Source: Stanieria sp964562685 (GTDB lineage: Bacteria; Cyanobacteriota; Cyanobacteriia; Cyanobacteriales; Xenococcaceae). Taken from it: DNA of 64,000 bases. Every line of letters begins with the position of its first letter. Position 1 is the stretch's first letter. Made by a program: the position numbers and the translations under genes. Positions 18,152-27,487 of this stretch are shown in pieces. The notes under the pieces were generated by a model that made no database searches, had not been told where the DNA came from, and worked only from the letters and a program-made list of their open reading frames with translations. The stretch covers positions 1 to 64,000 of the forward strand of contig CAZLUP010000005.1 in assembly GCA_964562685.1 (NCBI GenBank), written 5' to 3'.

Positions 18152-19011
18152 AGTTTCAAGGACTATTTGTTGGTTTAACTACTTTAGATTTAATTTATTT
18201 AGTTGCTAATTTACCTCAAAGTAACCAAAAAATTGTTGCCTTAGAGCAAATTATTGCCTCTGGTGGACCCGCCACTAATGCTGCTGTAACTTTTAGCTGT
18301 TTGGGTAATCAAGCTAAATTAATCAGTGTTGTGGGTAACCATCCTCTCAGTCAGCTTATTTATCAAGATTTAAGCAATTATTCGCTAGAAATTAGTGATT
18401 TAGCTCAATCAATATTGTCTTCTCCTCCTTTATCTTCAATTTTTGTCTCACAATCTACAGGAGAAAGAGCAGTCGTCTCGATCAATGCTACTAAAATACA
18501 AGCCACCGTTGAACAATTACCAGAAAATATTCTACAGGAAATCGACGTAGTTTTAATTGATGGGCATCAAATTAATCTTAGTGAAATAATTGCCCAACAA
18601 GCAAAACAAAAAAACATTCCCATTGTTATCGATGGTGGTAGTTGGAAACCAGGCTTAGATAAAATTTTACCTTACGCTGATTATGTGATTTGTTCGGCTG
18701 ATTTTTATCCTCCTCATTGTTATAATATCGCCGATGTTTTTACTTACTTAAAATCACTACATATTCCTTATATTGCTATTACTAATGGTGCAGAACCAAT
18801 TCAATATTTTAGTCAAGAAAATAGTGGAGAAATACAAATTCAGCAAGTAAAAGTTATAGATACTTTAGGAGCTGGAGATATTTTTCATGGTGCTTTTTGT
18901 CACTATATTCTTCAACAAGAATTTTTGTCTGCTTTAACTAATGCAGCCACCATAGCTTCTCAGTCTTGTCAATTTTTTGGTACTCGTCAATTCGAGCAAT
19001 TTATTCCCTAA
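18148..19011 (+). CDS. PfkB-family carbohydrate kinase
   Basis: A ribokinase/PfkB-fold sugar or nucleoside kinase of 287 residues. The N-terminal family signature is in SGGPATNAAVTFSCLGNQA (near residue 38), and the C-terminal signature DTLGAGDIFHGAF (near residue 241) carries the catalytic Asp. The substrate is not evident. A TTG at 18133 also opens the frame, but the ATG at 18148 overlaps the previous stop in an ATGA arrangement and gives a normal start, so I use it. A sugar kinase inside a chemotaxis neighbourhood is unexpected. It could be incidental or link signalling with metabolism. Confidence 0.85.
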   Translation: MKFQGLFVGLTTLDLIYLVANLPQSNQKIVALEQIIASGGPATNAAVTFSCLGNQAKLISVVGNHPLSQLIYQDLSNYSLEISDLAQSILSSPPLSSIFVSQSTGERAVVSINATKIQATVEQLPENILQEIDVVLIDGHQINLSEIIAQQAKQKNIPIVIDGGSWKPGLDKILPYADYVICSADFYPPHCYNIADVFTYLKSLHIPYIAITNGAEPIQYFSQENSGEIQIQQVKVIDTLGAGDIFHGAFCHYILQQEFLSALTNAATIASQSCQFFGTRQFEQFIP

Positions 19012-19136
19012 AAATACTTAAATTACTAATAATTATTGAATACTTCTAGAAGTAGTTTTTGCTAAAAATACGGAAGCATATCAATTTTATGATAGTTTAA
19101 AATTAGTTTTAATCACTTAAAAAATCTCACGAATTT

Positions 19137-20327
19137 ATGATTTCTAGTCTTGTACATCAGCTACAAACTGAAGAATTTACAGGTATTGCTAAAATAAGAA
19201 CTAAAACTATTAATCGTCGTAATCAATGGAAAATTTATTTTTATTTTGGTCAACTAACCTGGGCTGATGGAGGCTGTCATCCTCAGCGTTCTTGGCAGAG
19301 ACATATTAAAAAATATTGTCCACAAATTGATCTTAGTGCCATTAATATTAATCCTGTCAATTCAATAGAACCACAAGAATATTTTTTATTATCGACTTTA
19401 CTGGAACGTCAACTAGTCGAGTTAGAACAACTACGAAAATTAATTATTAGTAAAATTCAAGAAGTTCTCTTTGATATTTTACAGCAAGCTAATGTAGAAC
19501 CTTTGTGTGTTGATGTTCAACCTTTAGCTATTTCTGATTTGACTCAAAATAGTTTTCCGATGTCGATTACTTTAATCGAAGCTGAATCTGTAGCTCAATC
19601 CACAACAGCATTATGGTTACAATGGCTACAACAAGGATTAGGTAATTGTTTTCCTAATAATGTTCCAATTATTAAAAATCCCTACCAATTATCTCAAGAA
19701 GTTCCTCAAGTTGTTTATCAAAACTTTGTTCGTCTTCTTAATGGCACAAATACTCTTAGAGATATAGCTATAAAAATGGATAAAGATTTACCTAAAGTAG
19801 CTAGTTCTTTAGCACTTTATCACAACAAAGGTTTCCTAGATTTTATTGAAGTTCCAGATTTGACTTTGCCAAAATCACAAAAAGATAACTCTGGCAATTC
19901 TTTTCAATTTAAGAAAATAATCTCTAGTAATCAACCCCTAATTGTATGTATTGATGATAGTCCACAAGTCTGTCAAATTATGGAACAGGTTATTACTCAA
20001 GCAAACTATCGTTTTTTGGGAATTCAAAAAGCTTTAGAAGTAATTCCTACCTTAATTAATACTAATCCTAATCTAATTTTTCTAGATATTGGAATGCCAA
20101 TTTTAAATGGTTATGAAGTTTGCGCTCAAATCAAAAAAGTTTCTAAATTACAAGATATACCAGTAATTATGTTAACGGGAAGTGATGGAGTTTTAGACCG
20201 AGTCAAAGCAAAAGTTGTGGGAACTGTTGATTTTATTAATAAACCGATTAATTCAGAGCAAATTTTGAAAACTATTTATAAATTTACTAAAGAAAAACAA
20301 CCACAAGTAAGTTTAAGTATTAATTAA
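19137..20327 (+). CDS. PATAN-REC response regulator (PatA/PixG-like)
   Basis: A 396-residue protein with a PATAN region (residues 1-255) and a C-terminal receiver domain (about 268-390). In the receiver the acidic pair is CIDDSP, the phosphorylated Asp is in LIFLDIGMPILNGYE, the Thr/Ser position is VIMLTGSDG, and the Lys is in INKPI. The PATAN part has GGCHPQRSWQRHIKKYCPQ, almost identical in style to the next gene. In the Synechocystis pix/tax1 cluster a similar protein (PixG) precedes PixH and PixI. Here it is followed by a paralogue and then CheY and CheW. It is probably a phosphotransfer output that controls pilus motility. Confidence 0.85.
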   Translation: MISSLVHQLQTEEFTGIAKIRTKTINRRNQWKIYFYFGQLTWADGGCHPQRSWQRHIKKYCPQIDLSAININPVNSIEPQEYFLLSTLLERQLVELEQLRKLIISKIQEVLFDILQQANVEPLCVDVQPLAISDLTQNSFPMSITLIEAESVAQSTTALWLQWLQQGLGNCFPNNVPIIKNPYQLSQEVPQVVYQNFVRLLNGTNTLRDIAIKMDKDLPKVASSLALYHNKGFLDFIEVPDLTLPKSQKDNSGNSFQFKKIISSNQPLIVCIDDSPQVCQIMEQVITQANYRFLGIQKALEVIPTLINTNPNLIFLDIGMPILNGYEVCAQIKKVSKLQDIPVIMLTGSDGVLDRVKAKVVGTVDFINKPINSEQILKTIYKFTKEKQPQVSLSIN

Positions 20328-20413
20328 AATTATTATTCTTTAATTAATCTTTCTTAAACATTCAAATTAAATGTTACAAAATTCGCCAATTAAATCATGA
20401 TGCAGAAAAGAAA

Positions 20414-21592
20414 ATGTATCAAACTAATCCTAATTTTATTGGTAAGAGTAAGTTATTTAATCAACTAATTTTTGCTAAACAAAAAAAAATTACTAGTCAA
20501 CTTAAAATTCAAACTACTCTTGGTCTTAGTTGGATTTTTTACCTTGATACAGGTAAAATTGTTTGGGCAGAAGGAGGTTGTCATCCTGAACGTTCCTGGC
20601 AAAGATTATTAATTAAGTACTGTTCTCAATTCGATCACAATCATTTTCATGTATCAAATAGCGATCGCACTAAAGGTAGTAACTATTATATTTTGACAGT
20701 TTTATTACAAAGAAAGCTTTTGACCAAAGAACAAGCAATTGAAGCAATTAGAAACAAAGTAATTGAAATTTTATTCGATCTATTACAAATAGAAACTCAA
20801 CAATCTTTAAACCTAGCTTGGGAAAATAATTTTAATTGGTTTAATTCTGACTTACAAAAGTTTAATACTTTAATCGATCTAGAAGAAGCATTTCAACTAG
20901 CACAACAAGAATTGTTACTCTGGCAGAAAGAAGGTTTAATAGCCTACTCTCCAAATTTAGCTCCCATTGTTAAAGAACCAGAAAAACTCCGAGAAGCAAT
21001 TCCAATAACAGCTTATCAAAATATGATTCGCTTACTGGATGGTCAACGTAGCTTACGAGATTTAGCCTGTTATCTTAACAAAGATTTATTTAAACTTGCT
21101 TCATCTCTAGTTCCTTATTTAAACCAAGGACTAATCAAATGGATAGAAATTCCAGATTTTCAGTCAAAGCAAACTAAGACTGGGCAAGCTCAACCTGCTC
21201 AAAATCGTCCTTTGATTGCTTGTGTTGATGATAGTCCCCAAATCTGCAAAGTGATGGAACAAATTATTATCGAGCAAGGATATAGTTTTGTTGCTATTCA
21301 AGAAGCCATCCAAGCAATTCCCACTTTAGTTAGTGTTAATCCCAGTTTAATTTTTTTAGATATTGGAATGCCAATTATTAATGGCTATGAAATTTGCGCT
21401 CAAATTAAAAAAGTTTCTCAATTAAAAGATATTCCCGTAATTATCTTGACTGGTAATGACGGCATGGTAGACCGAATTAAAGCAAAAATGGTTGGTGCGA
21501 CAGAATTTATTAGTAAACCGATTGAAGTAGAAAAAATTTCGGCAGTTATTGGTAAATATATTTTTCAGAACACTTATTTATCCAATAGTTAG
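20414..21592 (+). CDS. PATAN-REC response regulator, tandem paralogue
   Basis: A 392-residue protein with the same layout as the preceding gene: PATAN (1-250, with GGCHPERSWQRLLIKYC) and REC (about 265-385, with CVDDSPQ, LIFLDIGMPIINGYE, VIILTGNDG and ISKPIE). The close similarity of the two suggests an old tandem duplication. The gap between them is 86 bases, so they are likely one transcript. An inverted repeat starts at its stop codon (21591). Its expected partner is the CheA-REC kinase encoded at 27488. Confidence 0.85.
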   Translation: MYQTNPNFIGKSKLFNQLIFAKQKKITSQLKIQTTLGLSWIFYLDTGKIVWAEGGCHPERSWQRLLIKYCSQFDHNHFHVSNSDRTKGSNYYILTVLLQRKLLTKEQAIEAIRNKVIEILFDLLQIETQQSLNLAWENNFNWFNSDLQKFNTLIDLEEAFQLAQQELLLWQKEGLIAYSPNLAPIVKEPEKLREAIPITAYQNMIRLLDGQRSLRDLACYLNKDLFKLASSLVPYLNQGLIKWIEIPDFQSKQTKTGQAQPAQNRPLIACVDDSPQICKVMEQIIIEQGYSFVAIQEAIQAIPTLVSVNPSLIFLDIGMPIINGYEICAQIKKVSQLKDIPVIILTGNDGMVDRIKAKMVGATEFISKPIEVEKISAVIGKYIFQNTYLSNS

Positions 21593-21627
21593 GTTGGCAC
21601 TAAAGAAAGATAATTCTCTTTCAACCT
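21591..21627 (+). other. Inverted repeat after the second PATAN-REC gene
   Basis: AGGTTG (21591-21596) pairs with CAACCT (21622-21627). An inner AAAGA/TCTTT stem forms after a five-base bulge. No T run follows, so it may be an RNA processing or stability element rather than a terminator. Confidence 0.4.
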
Positions 21628-21721
21628 GAATTAAATTTTGAACAATTTTGATAATTCAAAAACATTTTGGGGAACTCTAGTAATAAATAAATTTTGTATT
21701 CTGGTTGCGGAGTAAATCCTA

Positions 21722-22087
21722 ATGAACAAAGTTTTGGTGGTTGATGACAGTTTGACTGACAGAAGAGTGGTTAGCACTTATCTCGAACAAGCTGGTTTAA
21801 CGGTATTAGAGGTTAGTAGCGCAGAAGAAGCTATGGCACAACTCAATGCTTATCAACCTAATTTAATTGTTCTTGATGTCGTCATGGGAGGAAAAAGTGG
21901 TTTTGAAATGTGTCGTAGTTTAAAAGCCGAGCAAAGTACCAAACCAATTCCGATTATTTTGTGTTCTTCTAAATCCACTGAAGCTGACAAAATGTGGGGA
22001 GATGTAGTTGGTGCAGACGCTTATTTAACTAAACCCGTTAATCGTGATGAACTTATTAACAAAGTCAAGCAACTGATTAACCGTTAG
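21722..22087 (+). CDS. CheY-like response regulator (PixH/PilH type)
   Basis: A stand-alone receiver domain of 121 residues: VVDDSLTDRR at the N-terminus, phosphorylation Asp in LIVLDVVMGGKSGFEMCRS, VILCSSKST in the Thr/Ser position, and the Lys in LTKPVN. The segment ADKMWGDVVGADAYLTKP is typical of PilH/PixH/TaxP-type regulators of type IV pilus chemotaxis. It sits directly before the CheW gene (13 bases), and the order PatA-like, CheY, CheW, MCP, CheA matches the pix cluster. A Shine-Dalgarno-like GCGGAG is at 21707. Confidence 0.9.
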   Translation: MNKVLVVDDSLTDRRVVSTYLEQAGLTVLEVSSAEEAMAQLNAYQPNLIVLDVVMGGKSGFEMCRSLKAEQSTKPIPIILCSSKSTEADKMWGDVVGADAYLTKPVNRDELINKVKQLINR

Positions 22088-22100
22088 AAGTAGAACAATT

Positions 22101-22670
22101 ATGTTAAGTCTGTCTCAATCTAATTCTTTATCTTTGAATTTAGGTATCAAGACGAATAATTCATCTAATCGGCAGCGACTCCGCAAATTTTTACAATTTC
22201 AACTCGGCAAAGAAATTGAGTCTACTACCTCTGAATCAAAAGTAGATCGAGCTTTACTAGAAGCAGAGTTAGTTACTGAAATTATTACAATTTCTCCTAA
22301 CGAAATTTTACCTGTTCCCCAAATGCTTTATTGTATTTTGGGGATTTATAGTTGGCGCAGTGAAATGCTGTGGATTGTAGATTTGGAAAATCTTTTGGGT
22401 TATCCTTCTTCTTCCTTTTCTGAAGCAGCAGCTATGGAAGCAGAAAGTCTGATGGTGATGATAGTGCAGTTTCAAGGACAAGCTTTAGGTTTAGTTGTGT
22501 CTGCTGTTGATAACATTGTGCAGTTAGATTTGGAAGAATTTAAATCACCTTCTCCAGAGTTGTTTTCTAGTGATGTGCTGCCATTTTTAAGCAGTTATTT
22601 TACGAGCAGCCAAAATGAAATTATTATGCTCCTCGATACGGCGGAAATATTTCATTTTTTCAATTTATGA
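22101..22670 (+). CDS. CheW-like coupling protein (PixI type)
   Basis: A 189-residue protein with a CheW domain covering about residues 55-185. Supporting segments are the LLEAELVTEIITISPNEIL region, LYCILGIYSWRSEMLWIVDLENLLG and LGLVVSAVDNIVQLD. The N-terminal 40 residues are polar and divergent. CheW proteins bridge the MCP receptor and CheA in signalling arrays. Here its partners would be the six-GAF receptor just downstream and the CheA at 27488. The 206-base gap that follows, before the receptor gene, shows no clear terminator. Confidence 0.85.
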   Translation: MLSLSQSNSLSLNLGIKTNNSSNRQRLRKFLQFQLGKEIESTTSESKVDRALLEAELVTEIITISPNEILPVPQMLYCILGIYSWRSEMLWIVDLENLLGYPSSSFSEAAAMEAESLMVMIVQFQGQALGLVVSAVDNIVQLDLEEFKSPSPELFSSDVLPFLSSYFTSSQNEIIMLLDTAEIFHFFNL

Positions 22671-22876
22671 ATGATGGGAATTTATCTCGGGAAATTTTTT
22701 TGAAGGGCAGAATTCTCTTTTGTCTTGCTTGATCGCACTTGATTTAGTACAGCAAGGCAGAAATAAAACATCTGTTCAAGAAATTTAAAAGCTTGGTCAT
22801 AAAAAAAATTGTTGACGAACTCTAAACAAGACTAGCAATCAATACAAGACCTCTCAATTAAAGCAAAGCAAGAATT

Positions 22877-25800
22877 ATGAATACAGCCAATACTACCGCC
22901 AATAATCATCCATCAAATTCCAATTCTAAACAAGATACTCTTGAAAAAATTAAGAATAATGTTTTAAAACAAACTAGAGAACGCCTTCGTAGAGTTATTC
23001 AAACTATTCGCCAAGCTTCAAACGAGGGACAAAGCGATCGCGAAAATCTTTTAGTTAATACTGTAACTGCGATTCGTGAAGAATTAGCAGCTAGTCGAGT
23101 ACTAATTTATCAATTTGAGGATGACAAAAACGGTAAAGTGATTATGGAGTCAGCGATTGCTGATTGGACTCCGATGCACAATGAAACTTTACCCTGTCTT
23201 TGTTTTGGAGTTGGGAGTGCAGAAGATTATCAACAAACAGAAATTGTTGCTATCTCTCAGGTGAAACAAACTAGATTAACTCCCTATCAGCAACAGTTAT
23301 TAGAAAAGTTTCAAGTCCAAGCTTCGCTTGCTTTACCTATTTGTCTTAATACTCAAAAGGTTTGGGGATTGTTAGTCATCCATCAATGTAACAGCCCTCG
23401 GAAATGGCAAGAAGAAGAAATTAATTTGCTTTCTCAATGGACTAATGAATTAACTATCGCACTACAACCACTAGAATTACGTTGGGAACTGCAACAACAA
23501 CTAGAACGGGAAAAAACTACTGCCAAAATAATTGAAAAAATTCAACAATCACAAGATTTACCAGATATTTTTCGCACTGCTACTCAAGAAGTAAGAAAAT
23601 TCCTCAAATGCGATCGCGTCATAGTTTATCAATTTAATCCCGACTGGACTGGTTTAGTCGTTGCTGAATCAGTAGGTAGTGGTTGGACTTCTTTGCTACT
23701 CGAGCAAAATAACGATGAAGTACTTAGTGGCGATCGCATTCAGCTAGATCGTTGTCTGCTTAGAGATTGGTCGAAGGAGAAAAAAGCAGATATTGTCGAA
23801 CCCGATAGCTTTCTCAGGCAAACTCAGGGAGGAAGATACACTCGCGGGCAAAAATTCACCGCAGTAGATGACATCTACACTAAAAACTTTCCCGACTGTT
23901 ACATTCAATCCCTCGAAAAATATCAAGCTAAAGCCTATTTAATCGTACCAATTTTTCAAAAAGATAAACTCTGGGGTTTACTGGGAGCATATCAAAACGA
24001 CGGCGTGCGAACTTGGCAACAGTCAGAGATTAATTTGATGTTACAGATAGCTACTCCTCTAGCAGTGGCAATTCAACGAGCAGAATTTATCAGCGATCTC
24101 GAAGCCAAAACGCAACAAGATCAAGCAGTTAATCAAATTGTTGATCGCATCCGTCACTCTCTCAAACTCACCGATATTTTCCGTAATGCGACTCAAGAAG
24201 TCAAAAAAATACTCAAGAGCGATCGCGTAGTTGTTTACCGCTTTAATCCTGACTGGAGTGGGGAAGTAGTAGCTGAGTCGGTTAGTTCGGGATGGGTTCC
24301 GGTCATGGAAATCCAAGAAACTGATGAGACTCTCTACAGTACCGAAATGAGTGCTGATGACCGATGTACCTTAAAGTATTTAGAAGCAGGTTCGGCTCTT
24401 GATAGCGATACTTATTTTATCGAAACCCAAGGAGGGAAATATACCAAAGGGAAAAAATTCCAAGTAGTTAACGATGTCTACCAAGCGGGATTTTCTCCTT
24501 GCTATTTACAATCTCTCGAAAAATATCAGGCAAAAGCTTATATTATTGTGCCTTTGTTTCAAGAAGGGAAACTTTGGGGTTTACTCGCTACTTATCAAAA
24601 TGATGCTCCCCGTAATTGGAAAAAATCAGAAGTAGATTTAATGCTTAAAATTGCCCCACAATTGAGCATCGCCTTACAACAAGCACAAAAATCAGAACAA
24701 CTAGCCAAAACTGTTGTTAGACAAAAAACGATCGCGCGGATGGTGGATCGGATGCAACAAGCACCAACAGTAGAAGAAGTTGTCGAGATCGCGACTAAAG
24801 AAACTCGCAAACTCTTAGGAGTAGAATTAACCACCATCTATCGTTTTAACTCCGACTGGAGTGGGGAAATTATTGCCGAAATTGCTGCCAATGCTGATGT
24901 CAAATCGATTAAAGCTGCGATCGCTAATGACGCTTATCTGCAAAAAAATCAGGGCGGTAGATATCGAAGGAATGAGCATCGTGTCGTCAATAATATCTAT
25001 CAAGCTGGTTTAGAAGAATGTCGGATTGAGATCTTAGAACAATTAGGAATTAAAGCCTATGTTGCCATGCCAATTTTCGTCGATCAGCAACTGTGGGGCA
25101 TTATTAACATTTATCAATCCCTTACCCGTATTTGGGACGAAGAAGAAATTGATACCCTCAAACAAATTGGCACTCAAACAGGACTAGCAATTCAACAAAC
25201 CGAATATGTTAATGAATTGCAAACCCAAGCTCAACAAGAAAAAACCATCTCAGCCATAGTTGATCGCATTCGTGGTTCTCTTAAACTCAAAGAAATCTTC
25301 CGTAACGCGACTCAAGAAGTTAGAAAATTACTCAAATGCGATCGCGTGGTAGTATATCGTTTTAATCCTGATTGGAGTGGGGAAGTTTTAGCTGAATCGG
25401 TTGGCTCGCAATGGGTTTCGGTTATGGAAATCCAAGAAACTGACGAGACTCTCTACAGTACTGAAATGAGTACCGATGATCGCTGTACCTTAAAGTATTT
25501 AGAAGCAGGTTCGGCTCTTGATAACGATACCTACTTTATCGATACCAAAGGCGGAGATTATACTAAGGGCAAAAAATTCCAAGTAGTTAATGATGTTTTT
25601 ACGGCAGGTTTTTCTTCTTGTTATTTGCAATCTTTAGAGAAATATCAAGCTAAAGCTTATATCATCGTTCCTATCTTCCAAGACAACAAACTTTGGGGTT
25701 TATTTGCTGTCTATCAAAATTCTGGTGCGCGTAACTGGAAGCCTTCGGAAGTTACTTTAATGCTCAAAATTGCCCCCCAATTGAGTATTGCGATTCAACA

Positions 25801-27397
25801 GGCAGAAAAATCAGAAAAATTAGAAAAAACTGCTAAAAGAGAGCGAGGACTGACCAAACTACTTGAAAAAATCCAAGAAGTCCAAACTCAAACTAAAATT
25901 TTCCAAATTACTACTCAAGAAGCGCGACAGCTACTCAACTTAGACCGCGTTACTATCTATCGCTTTAATGCCGATGGTAGTGGCGAATTTGTCGGCGAAT
26001 CTCTGCTTGGCAATGGATTAAGTTGTCTTGACAATCCTTCTTTTCTCAAAGATATCTATACTTATTTGCAAGAAAGCGAAGGAATAATTTATCAAAACAA
26101 TCAATCTTTGGCAGTCAATGATATTTACAAAGCTGGTTATGACTCCTACTACCTAGAGTTACTTCAGCAACTAGAAACCAAAGCCTACATGATTGCCCCT
26201 ATTTTTGTCGAACAAAAACTGTGGGGTTTATTGGGAGCTTATCAAAATACTACTACCCGTCAATGGGAAGAAGATGAAATTAATGCCCTCAAACAAGTAG
26301 GTTTGCAAATTGGTGTCGCACTCCAAAAAATTGACTACTTAGAACAAGTCAAAATTCAATCAGACAATCTTGCCCAAACTTTAGCACGGGAAAAAGCAGC
26401 TAAAGAGCGATTACAACAACAAGCAGTAGAAATGCTGCGGACTGTTAGGCCAGCTTTCAACGGTGATTTAACTGTTAGAGCAATAGTTACCGAAGATGAA
26501 ATCGGTACAATTGCTGGAGCTTACAATACTACTCTTGATTCTCTCAAAGATATTGTCATCCAAGTTCAAAAAGCTGTCGAACAAGTAGTCTCTACCACTG
26601 GGGATAGTAGCGTTGCTGTTGAAGGTTTATCCAAACAATCCCAACAACAATTACAAGAGCTACAACAAGCTTTGGAACGAATTCAAACCATGATCGAAGC
26701 TTCTACTACTACCACTCAAAACGCCCAAAAAGTAGAAATTGCGATCGAGCAAGCCAATCAAACCGTTCAATCTGGCGATCGCGCTATGAATAATACGGTT
26801 GAAAGTATTCTTGGTATTCGCCAAACTGTTGCTGACGCTGGTAAACGAGTCAAACGTCTCAGTGAGTCTTCACAAAAGATTTCAAAAGTAGTTAGTTTGA
26901 TTAGTTCCTTTGCCACTCAAACTAATCTTTTAGCTCTTAATGCTGCCTTGGAAGCTACTCGTGCTGGAGAGTATGGTAAAGGCTTTGCAGTGGTAGCCGA
27001 TGAAGTCCGTAATCTTTCCTTGCAATCATCCGAAGCGACTACCGAAATTGAAAAGCTAGTCAGAGAAATTCAGGAAGAAACTCAAGAAGTTGCTGCTGCA
27101 ATGGATGCAGGAATTCAACAGGTTGCTGAAGGAACTAATCTCGTCAATGAAACTCGCAATAGTTTAAATGCTATTGTGGTAGCCACTGCCGAAATTCGTG
27201 AATTAGTTCAGGGAATTACCTCCGCAGCTAATGCTCAAACCCAACAAGCAGAATCTGTTACTAAAGTAATGGGACAAGTAGCAGAAATTGCTAGTGGTAC
27301 TTCTAATGATTCTCGAAAAATTTCTAGTTCTTTCCACCAACTACAACAACTAGCTCAAAATCTCCAAGCGAGAGTTGCTCAATTCAAAGTTAACTAA
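22877..27397 (+). CDS. Soluble methyl-accepting chemotaxis protein with six GAF domains (PixJ-like)
   Basis: A 1506-residue receptor without membrane segments. GAF domains lie at about 55-205, 215-400, 418-600, 619-773, 791-975 and 993-1149. A HAMP-like region (1185-1228) and an MCP signalling domain (1240-1506) follow, with the hairpin tip NLLALNAALEATRAGEYGKG near 1350. GAF2, 3 and 5 keep a Cys at the phytochrome bilin position (C341, C542, C915), but the next residue is Tyr, not the usual His. They also carry DRC (C293, C497, C870) near the place of the DXCF Cys. GAF4 has Cys-Arg and GAF6 has no Cys there. Bilin binding is therefore possible but unproven. It probably forms an array with the CheW and CheA encoded beside it. 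Confidence 0.9.
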   Translation: MNTANTTANNHPSNSNSKQDTLEKIKNNVLKQTRERLRRVIQTIRQASNEGQSDRENLLVNTVTAIREELAASRVLIYQFEDDKNGKVIMESAIADWTPMHNETLPCLCFGVGSAEDYQQTEIVAISQVKQTRLTPYQQQLLEKFQVQASLALPICLNTQKVWGLLVIHQCNSPRKWQEEEINLLSQWTNELTIALQPLELRWELQQQLEREKTTAKIIEKIQQSQDLPDIFRTATQEVRKFLKCDRVIVYQFNPDWTGLVVAESVGSGWTSLLLEQNNDEVLSGDRIQLDRCLLRDWSKEKKADIVEPDSFLRQTQGGRYTRGQKFTAVDDIYTKNFPDCYIQSLEKYQAKAYLIVPIFQKDKLWGLLGAYQNDGVRTWQQSEINLMLQIATPLAVAIQRAEFISDLEAKTQQDQAVNQIVDRIRHSLKLTDIFRNATQEVKKILKSDRVVVYRFNPDWSGEVVAESVSSGWVPVMEIQETDETLYSTEMSADDRCTLKYLEAGSALDSDTYFIETQGGKYTKGKKFQVVNDVYQAGFSPCYLQSLEKYQAKAYIIVPLFQEGKLWGLLATYQNDAPRNWKKSEVDLMLKIAPQLSIALQQAQKSEQLAKTVVRQKTIARMVDRMQQAPTVEEVVEIATKETRKLLGVELTTIYRFNSDWSGEIIAEIAANADVKSIKAAIANDAYLQKNQGGRYRRNEHRVVNNIYQAGLEECRIEILEQLGIKAYVAMPIFVDQQLWGIINIYQSLTRIWDEEEIDTLKQIGTQTGLAIQQTEYVNELQTQAQQEKTISAIVDRIRGSLKLKEIFRNATQEVRKLLKCDRVVVYRFNPDWSGEVLAESVGSQWVSVMEIQETDETLYSTEMSTDDRCTLKYLEAGSALDNDTYFIDTKGGDYTKGKKFQVVNDVFTAGFSSCYLQSLEKYQAKAYIIVPIFQDNKLWGLFAVYQNSGARNWKPSEVTLMLKIAPQLSIAIQQAEKSEKLEKTAKRERGLTKLLEKIQEVQTQTKIFQITTQEARQLLNLDRVTIYRFNADGSGEFVGESLLGNGLSCLDNPSFLKDIYTYLQESEGIIYQNNQSLAVNDIYKAGYDSYYLELLQQLETKAYMIAPIFVEQKLWGLLGAYQNTTTRQWEEDEINALKQVGLQIGVALQKIDYLEQVKIQSDNLAQTLAREKAAKERLQQQAVEMLRTVRPAFNGDLTVRAIVTEDEIGTIAGAYNTTLDSLKDIVIQVQKAVEQVVSTTGDSSVAVEGLSKQSQQQLQELQQALERIQTMIEASTTTTQNAQKVEIAIEQANQTVQSGDRAMNNTVESILGIRQTVADAGKRVKRLSESSQKISKVVSLISSFATQTNLLALNAALEATRAGEYGKGFAVVADEVRNLSLQSSEATTEIEKLVREIQEETQEVAAAMDAGIQQVAEGTNLVNETRNSLNAIVVATAEIRELVQGITSAANAQTQQAESVTKVMGQVAEIASGTSNDSRKISSSFHQLQQLAQNLQARVAQFKVN

Positions 27398-27406
27398 TTT
27401 CTCCGT

Positions 27407-27458
27407 TCTGAATTTTGAAATAGACAATCTACTATCTGTTTCAAAGTTCAGATTTTTT
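27407..27458 (+). terminator. Strong intrinsic terminator or attenuator between receptor and cheA
   Basis: Arms 27407-27424 and 27435-27452 pair over 18 bases with two G-T wobbles and a 10-base loop, followed by TTTTTT (27453-27458). It lies inside what would otherwise be one chemotaxis operon, 30 bases before the cheA start. Confidence 0.85.
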
Positions 27459-27487
27459 CTTATTCATCAGCAATTTACTCAGAAAAG

